Part shown: in pieces, positions 57,274 to 64,000 of the stretch
Layout: each line of letters starts with the position of its first letter
Position numbering within the stretch: the first letter of the stretch is position 1
Source: Vitellaria paradoxa
Taxonomy: Eukaryota; Streptophyta; Magnoliopsida; Ericales; Sapotaceae
Direction of reading: 5' to 3'
DNA: 64,000 nt
NCBI GenBank assembly: GCA_019916065.1
Contig: CM034233.1
Location: forward strand, 49,938,009 to 50,002,008
The notes under the pieces: model-generated
Seen by the model: the letters and a program-made list of their open reading frames with translations, nothing else
Databases searched by the model: none
What the model was told of the DNA's origin: nothing
Translations under genes and position numbers: made by a program

Positions 57274-58815
57274 TGTTACACATTTATATATTTAATAACA
57301 CCTTTACTTAGCACATAAATGATATAAAATCTGTGTTTTGTGTAGAATCTATTCCCACTACTCACGACTGAAGCATGTGTTGATTTTATACACAAAGGAA
57401 AGAAATCTGAACCATGTTGAGGACACAGGGAAAGGCCATGAAAGCATTGAATACAACAAGGTGCAGTACATCAGTTAATTGATGCCATTTGAGATGATGA
57501 AGAAACTTTCACTTGTATTCAACACAAGAGGATCAAAATCTTCAGTTTGGAGTTCTGGAAGCAGGAGAATATATTCGAATATGTAGATTGGCATATTCGA
57601 ATATTATTGGTGACTGAATTACATCCTGGAGGGAAGTGCATATTCGAATACAGGGACAAAACATTCGAATGAAGAGTTATACATCTTAGCAACAGCTTTC
57701 ACGTGACTTCAGCCTCTCCATGTGACATGGACCTGAGATCAAGGAATGGCAAATCGGTAATTCAGTGGGGGATTGCATAACAGAATGAGGATTTTTCAGA
57801 AGGAATGAGTGGAGAGAGAGAGGAGAGGAAGCTGGCATCACATGACCCACAAAAGGGAAGAATAAAGGGATATGTCATATACACAATATAGTGAGAGAGA
57901 GGGCTGTAGAGATAGAGTGAGAGAGAGAGCTCTGGGTTTTTGAACGTTTTCTGTAGTAGTTTAGGGATTGAGTTTTCAACTTCAATTTCAATCATTGTAA
58001 TTAGTTTTTAATTGCAAATCAATTTCAATTTCAGATTTCAATGTTTCAATTTCATCTTTCTGTTTGAGTTTCTAATTTTATGAATGGCTGAATATCTCTT
58101 GGGCCAAGGCAAGGGCAATGTCCCTTCCAATGAATCTCAAGATGCCAAGCTTCATAGTTTTACTTTGAGAACTTTAATTATCAATTCAATTTGCATTTGA
58201 ACATTTTAGGAATCATTGATTCAAGACTCGATTAACACTAATTTGTATATCTTATCGATAAGTTCATAGGTGTTGCTTAGCTTAGAACCCTCATGACAAT
58301 TTTGTATGTGGGTTGCTAGACATAGAACTCCTATTGTTCTTAAGATATGTTATGCACATCCAGTGTTTGATCCATAGTTTGTTTCAATTGAAATTAATTT
58401 TCTCAAAATCAGAGCAAACCGAATTGGTAATCCACAAACTCTTAGCATCTTGAGATTGATTTGGATTGGCATTGAACTTGTCTTGCCCAACCCTTTTACA
58501 TCAGTTTTTTAATTAAATTTAACTTTTACTTTAGAAAAATCTCTCCAAAATCCTCAACATTCCAGATCAGAATTTTGTTTCTGTTTTACATTCATGTGAG
58601 CTATGTTTTGCCACTTTAATCCATTAGAATCAGTTACTCTTTTGCTCCTTAGATCCCTGTGGAAATGACCTGGTATCCACCAGTATTTTGTGCTACAATC
58701 ACACCTTGCACTTGGGAGAAGTTTGACTTAATTTTCCTTACTCAACACTTTTAAAATCTGAATTTACACCTGCATTTGCATTTAAGAGTGAGGTAGTTAA
58801 GCAACGACAAGCACA
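57274..58815 (+). repeat. 5' LTR of the Athila-type element
   Basis: TGTTACACATT to CAAGCACA, 1542 bp, in the size range of Athila LTRs. The end, gcaacgacaagcaca, stands just before the primer-binding site. The left boundary is inferred because the second LTR is outside the window. A TATA-like catatacacaatatagtga and a GA-rich leader-like tract occur at about 57870-57930. Confidence 0.7.
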
Positions 58816-58819
58816 ATTT

Positions 58820-58838
58820 TGGCACCGTTGCTGGGGAT
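58820..58838 (+). other. Primer-binding site of the Athila-type element
   Basis: TGGCACCGTTGCTGGGGAT, close to the common TGGCGCCGTTGCCGGGGA of this lineage. Confidence 0.85.
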
Positions 58839-59172
58839 TTTCGAGAAGCAATGGTGTTTTGAATCTGTGGAGCATTACTTGGCAGCATTTCTCACCATCA
58901 TTTACAACGACAGAGCTGCTCAACTTGCTGGGTAACTTTGTTCCATTTTTATTTTCATTTTTATAGGTTTTAGTTGTTAGTTTTAGTGTTAGAAGTCCTG
59001 CAATCTGATCTCTGAATTTCTGATTTGAATCTGCTGCATCTAATATTCGAATTGCTGAATTTTCTGCTGCAAACTTCTAGTGGAGAATAGGACTGATTTC
59101 TTTGTGAATTGGTGGTTTGTTTATGGAGATTGGAGGTTAGGTTGGCTTTAAATCAAATCTGAATTTCTGTGC
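58839..59172 (+). other. Leader between primer-binding site and gag
   Basis: Non-coding; T-rich with no feature beyond the transcript leader. Confidence 0.5.
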
Positions 59173-60124
59173 ATGTTTTTAAGGTCTGGTAGAATTGTTG
59201 GAATTAATTCTGAGTTGCATAATCAATCATCTCTTGCTGAATTGCTTGAATTTGCATCATCTAGCATACCATCTGAATTTTCTGTTGCACAAATGGACTT
59301 ACCTGCACCACATGCTTTGCCGGAAGGAAGTGTTCAAGGAGAGAATGATCAAAATGATCAAAATATTCTTAGACCTCTCCGTGAGTATCTCCATCCAGCT
59401 AGACAAACCACTCCATCTTGCATTGTACTTCCATTAGGACATCAGAATTTTAATTTCAAACCTGGTACAATTCAGCTTTTGCCCACTTTCCATGGCATGG
59501 ACTCAGAAAATCCTTATATGCATATGAAAGAATTTGAAGATGTTTGTGGAACTTGCATGATAGAAATGCTAATGAGGACATGGTTCGACTTAAGTTGTTT
59601 CCATTTTCATTGAAAGACAAAGCAAAAATATGGTTGAATTCACTTAAGCCTAGATCCATAGGAACTTGGAGAGAAATGCAAACTAAATTTTTAAAGAAGT
59701 ATTTTCCTACAAATAGGACAGTGATTCTTCAACAACAAATCATGAATTTTGTGTGTAAGCCTCATGAGACATTTGCACAAGCATGGGATAGATTTAGGGA
59801 ATTGTTGCAAGCTTGTCCTCATCATGGCTTTGAGTCTTAGGGAATTGTTAATTTCTTTCACAATGCATTGACTCCTAATTTGAAATGCTTGTTGCAACCA
59901 TGTGTAATGGTGAATTTTATGACAAGACTGCTGAAGAGGCTTTGCATTTCTTTGATTCACTAGATGAAAATACTAAGCAATGGGAGGTAGTCTCCCCATC
60001 TTTTTCTGAATTTTCTGACAGATCAAATGATAGAGGAAAGTTCCATCTCAATGACACTGATGATATTGGAGCTCAGCTGGCTGCACTTTCAAGAAAGGTT
60101 GAGTTAATGGAGCAAAAAAAGTAA
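59173..60124 (+). pseudogene. Gag of the Athila-type element, frameshifted
   Basis: Starts MFLRSGRIVGINSELHNQSS. The capsid core follows: LPTFHGMDSENPYMHMKEFE, then after a frame change at about 59550 KLFPFSLKDKAKIWLNSL, TWREMQTKFLKKYFPTNRT and ETFAQAWDRFRELLQACPHH. A stop at 59838 interrupts it, and from 59885 the frame resumes with NGEFYDKTAEEALHFFDSL and AALSRKVELMEQKK before another stop. This order is that of plant retrotransposon Gag; the protein would assemble particles. Confidence 0.85.
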
Positions 60125-61762
60125 GTGTTGAAGGAGAAGGAAATTAATTGTGCGTTGTGTGAAACTGCGGACCATAAGACGGATGACTGCCCTACACTTT
60201 CAGCTTTTAAGGAAGTCCTCTATGGTCAAGCAAATCCCCCACTAGCTACAAGAAATTTCAACTCAAACCTGGGAATGAACACCTATGCTCAAGAGAATAA
60301 TCCGTATTCAAATACCTACAATTCTGGTTACAGGAACCATTCGAATACATCTTGGAGAACTGAGGCACAAAACCAGCAACATCAACCTCAACCATCATTT
60401 CTACCTCAACCATTTCCCTCCCAGCCTTATCAACCTCAGCAGAACACAAACTCTTACCAGCCACCTCAGAAAAGATCGTTGGAAGACACCTTGCAACAAT
60501 TCATGCAAGGACAAATTGGAACCAACAACCAAAATTCAAGGTTCCAAGATCAAACAAATAGAGCTATGGAAGACATCCGCAGCCAATTGTCAAAGCTCAC
60601 TCAAGCTCTAACATTGAAGGAGACAGGAAAGCTGCCATCTCAGCCAAAACCAAATCCTTCAAGCCAAGTACATTTCAGTGAGTCATCATCTTCAGCTGCC
60701 AATGAAAATTTGGAGCATGTACAAGCTGTGTCAACCTTGAGAAGTGGACAGCAGATTGTTAAACCAGACTACATCCCAGTTCAAGAGGAAAAAAATGAAG
60801 AAGACCTGATGGAAAATGAAGAAAAAGTTCAGCATAAACAGCTAGACAGCAGTTCAAAATTTGAAGAAAAACTGCAGCTGGACAGCAGTGCAAAATTTGA
60901 AATTCAGCAGAAACAAAAACTAGATAGCAGAAAATTTGCTAATGCAGAACAGAAACTAAGCAATGAAAAGCAAGAAATCAGAATTCAGAAGGAAGAGCAG
61001 GTAATTTCTGGAAATAAAAATGATTTTCCTGAAAATAAGATCAAAGGTTTTGATGAAAAACAGTTTGAAAAGAATGAACAGATTTCTGAAAATGAAAAGA
61101 ATTCACAAGAAAATAAGCTGGACAGATCTGAATTTATTCCAAAAAACCCTTTTCCTCAAAGATTGAACAAGAGCAAGAAAAAGAATTTGAATTCTGACAT
61201 TTATGAAGTTTTCAAACAAGTTAGGATTAATATTCCTCTACTTGATGCCATCCAACAAAATCCATCATATGAAAAATTTTTGAAAGACTTGTGCACTGTG
61301 AAAAGAAAAATGAATGTTAAGGAAAGGGCATTTTTAACTGAACAAGTGAGCTCTATTTTGCAATTTAAAACCCCACCTAAATATAAAGATCCGGGGTGCC
61401 CAACAATTGCATGTATCATTGGGGATAAAAGGGTAGATCAGGCTTTGTTGGATTTGGGTGCAAATGTCAATCTCCTACCTTTCACTGTGTACCAAGAGCT
61501 GGGCTTAGGTGAACTTAGACCTACTAGGGTGACATTACAACTAGCTGATAGGTCAGTCAAAGTCCCTAGAGGTATTGTGGAAGATGTCTTAATTCAAGTG
61601 GAACATTTTGTGTTTCCCGTGGACTTTATAGTGTTAGATACCCAACCCATTCAAGGGAACCAACCAGTTGTCCCTGTCATTCTAGGGAGACCATTTTTGG
61701 CCACTTCAAATGCCTTGATAAATTGTAGGACTGGAGTCATTAAGTTTTTTTTGGCAACATGA
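60125..61762 (+). pseudogene. Gag C-terminus and protease of the Athila-type element
   Basis: A 545-codon frame. A zinc knuckle, CALCETADHKTDDC, lies near residue 9. A glutamine/proline/asparagine-rich stretch (residues ~45-120) and a lysine/glutamate-rich repetitive linker with LDSS(S/A)KFE repeats (about 60840-60935) follow. The protease comes last: QALLDLGANVNLLPFTVYQE (active-site D) and PVILGRPFLATSNALINCRT. The frame is open, but it is separated from gag upstream by one stop (60122-60124) and from RT downstream. Confidence 0.87.
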
Positions 61763-62766
61763 CAATTAAGAAAAACATTTTTAAAGTGACCAAACAGCCT
61801 AGTGATTATGAGGAATTAGAGGAAGTTGATTTGATTCAAACCATCACCCAAGAACACTTTGATAAAGAGTATTTAGATGACCCTGTGGAGAAAGCTTTGG
61901 TGAATGATGAGCAAGTAGACTTTTTCATTAATTGTGACTTGGAAAATTGTGGTGAAGGAGAATTTGAAGAAATGAAAAATTCAGTGCTGTCAGTGAATCA
62001 ATGGAGACCAGTCATTGAGCCTTTAGAGCTGCCAACAGTCAAATCCCAGCCATCTTTTGAGAAGCCACCCATACCCGAGAGAAAGCTTTTACCTAATGAG
62101 CTGAAATATGTGTTTTTGGGTGAGGGAGAGTCCTATCCAGCTGTTATTTCTTCTCAGCTGAATTTTGATCAAGAGAATAGACTTATTAAGGTCTTGAGGA
62201 AGCATAAAAGGGCTTTGGGCTAGACTATTGCAGACCTGCAGGGAATTAGCCCACTGATTTGCACTCATAGGATATTTTTGGAAGAGAATGCCAAGCCCAT
62301 TAGGCAATTGCAAAGGAGACTTAACCCAAACATGAAAGAGGTAGTTAGAGGGGAGGTAATTAAGTTGTTAGATGCTGGAATTATCTAACTCATTTCATAC
62401 TCTAAGTGGGTTAGTCCAACTCAGGTAGTGCCTAAGAAATCTGGAGTGACTGTGGTGAAAAATGACAAAGATGAATTGGTTCCAATGCGCATTCAAACAG
62501 GATGGTGCATGTGCATAGATTACAGACAATTGAATGCAGTCACAAGGAAGGATCATTTCCCTCTTCCATTCCTAGATCAAGTAGTGGAAAGAGTGGTAGG
62601 GCAGGTATTTTACTGTTTTCTAGATCGGTATTCTGGTTATAATCAGATTGAGATTGCATTAGATGACCAGGAGAAGAACACATTCACTTGCCCATTAGCA
62701 CTTTTGCATTTAGGCATATGCCTTTTGGTCTTTGCAATGCTCCTGCAACTTTCCAGAGATGCATGA
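61759..62766 (+). pseudogene. Linker and reverse transcriptase start, Athila-type
   Basis: 61759-62223 is an acidic linker. After a stop at 62221-62223 the frame continues ISPLICTHRIFLEENAKPIR and WVSPTQVVPKKSGVTVVKN, then CIDYRQLNAVTRKDHFPLPF, LDQVVERVVGQVFYCFLDRY and GYNQIEIALDDQEKNTFTCP. There a frame change occurs just before the conserved MPFGLCNAP motif, which is readable in another frame at about 62716-62750. Confidence 0.85.
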
Positions 62767-63111
62767 TGAGTTTATTCAGTAATTTGTAGAGAAGTTCCTA
62801 GAGATGTCTATGGACGACTTTTCAGTTTATGGGAGTGATTTTGATGTGTGCTTGGGGAATTTAGATAAGGTTTTGATTAGATGTGAGGAAAAAAACTTGG
62901 TTTTAAATTGGGAGAAGTGTCACTTCATGGTGACTCAGGGTATTGTTCTTGGCCACATAGTGTCTTTTAGGGGGATAGAAGTAGATAGAGCTAAAGTTGA
63001 AATCACTCAAAACTTCCCACCCCTAGATGTGTCAAAGATGTTAGATCATTCTTAGGCCATGCAGGATTCTATAGGAGGTTTATTGCATCATTTAGTGCCA
63101 TATCCAGACCT
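62767..63111 (+). pseudogene. Reverse transcriptase catalytic part, Athila-type
   Basis: SMDDFSVYGSDFDVCLGNLD holds the catalytic DD (family form F-M-DDFSVYG). VLNWEKCHFMVTQGIVLGHI and [10 protein letters not shown] follow, then a frame change near 63040, after which [21 protein letters not shown] thumb sequence continues. Confidence 0.83.
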
Positions 63112-63861
63112 TTGTGCAACCTTCTATCTCAGGATGTTCCATTTGATTGGACTCCAGAATGTCAGACCTCATTTGATACACTTGAGAGTTTGCTCACCTC
63201 AGCTCCCATAATGCAAACACCAAATTGGACTTTGCCTTTTGAGATCATGTGTGATGCTAGTGATGGTGCCATTGGAGCAGTGCTAGGCCAGAGGAGAGAT
63301 AGGAAACCACATGTGTTGTACTATGCTAGTAAGTCCCTCAGTGATGCACATAAGAACTACACAACTACTGAGAAGGAGTTGCTAGCAGTAGTATATGCCT
63401 TAGACAAATTCAGATCATATCTGGTGGGTTCTCATGTCATAGTATACACTGACCATGCTGCATTGAAGTACCTTTTGACCAAATCTGATGCTAAGCCTAG
63501 ACTCATTAGGTGGATCCTTTTGCTTCAGGAATTTGACTTAGAGATTAAGGACAAGAAGGGAGTTGAAAATGTAGTTGCTGATCACCTTTCCAGACTCCCA
63601 CATCAGGATTTAGCATCTTTTGATTCTCCCATCAATGAGACATTCCCTGATGAGCAATTGTTCCATATAGACTCCTCTGAGGTACCCTGGTTTGCAGACT
63701 TAGCCAACTACCTAGCTTCGGGTATTGTACCTTCTCATTGGACCTTGTTGGATAGGAAAAAATTTTTTAGGAATGTGAGGTGTTTTTCTGGGATGATCCA
63801 TATTTGTTTAAGTATTGCCCAGATCAGGTCATTAGGAGGTGCATACCTGACAGTGAGGTGA
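63112..63861 (+). pseudogene. RNase H of the Athila-type element
   Basis: The open frame has [40 protein letters not shown] (D), [20 protein letters not shown] (E), [14 protein letters not shown] (D) and [13 protein letters not shown] (D), the complete RNase H active-site set. It runs into the spacer before integrase and loses frame at about 63780. Confidence 0.87.
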
Positions 63862-64000
63862 ATAGTGTCATTAATTTTTGTCACACATTGGCTTGTGGAG
63901 GACATTTTTCTGCTAGAAAGATAGTGGCTAAAATTCTACAAAGTGGTTTGTATTGGCCTACTATGTTTCGTGATGTGCATGCATTTTGTGTTGCTTGTGA
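63770..64000 (+). pseudogene. Integrase zinc-finger start, Athila-type (cut by window end)
   Basis: In another frame, after a frame change near 63780, the sequence gives CHTLACGGHFSARKIVAKIL then QSGLYWPTMFRDVHAFCVAC, the HHCC finger of a Ty3/gypsy integrase. The rest is outside the window. Confidence 0.8.

Larger units (their letters stand above)
57274..64000 (+). mobile_element. Athila-type Ty3/gypsy element, 5' part
   Basis: A long 5' LTR (57274-58815), PBS TGGCACCGTTGCTGGGGAT, gag, protease, RT with the Athila-like DDFSVYG box, RNase H and the start of integrase run in plus orientation and leave the window at the right. Frameshifts and stops occur in gag and pol. The 3' LTR, envelope-like region and right target duplication are not visible. 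Confidence 0.9.

Overview
The window is nuclear DNA of a flowering plant, probably a eudicot. It is AT-rich, carries plant LTR-retrotransposon lineages (Tat-type and Athila-type Ty3/gypsy, Ty1/copia), a plant L1-type LINE, hAT-type MITEs, a tRNA-like SINE, plant 45S rDNA with a plant-type Pol I promoter, and one well-preserved gene, a two-exon P/U-type cyclin. The species cannot be read from the sequence.

Layout: 1-3760 is a badly decayed minus-strand Ty3/gypsy relic with an LTR-like end. 5220-6960 is a small internally deleted copia element. 7150-9345 is an array of degenerate ~150-215 bp tandem units, followed by a small unassigned minus-strand ORF. 11561-23590 is a complete minus-strand Tat-type element with 5-bp target duplication GGTGG. 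It carries gag, protease, RT, two RNases H and integrase, plus an intron-containing antisense gene. 24564-25069 holds two SINE copies.

27480-36780 is the cyclin locus. Its probable 5'-leader intron contains an older, deleted Tat-type element (28400-35152) that keeps its own copy of the antisense gene and a decayed integrase. A 307-bp TRIM (34295-34601) sits inside that element's right LTR. 39695-41343 has two hAT-type MITEs. An APC5-like exon fragment lies at about 42957-43075.

43080-57273 is a rearranged, decayed 45S rDNA unit: IGS with Pol I promoter, 5' ETS, 18S, ITS1 and a 5.8S stub in plus orientation, joined to inverted ETS/IGS, 26S and ITS2. The 18S is split by a 5.8-kb L1 LINE with a 19-bp target duplication, and the 26S carries an internal tandem duplication. 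An Athila-type element begins at 57274 and runs off the window.

The most notable signal is the antisense gene shared by the two Tat-type elements. Both copies lie at the same place (between integrase and 3' LTR, opposite strand), with a TATA box, introns at the same positions and a conserved protein, while the neighbouring tandem repeats are unrelated between the two elements. All mobile-element reading frames are broken to some degree. The cyclin is the only gene that looks intact.
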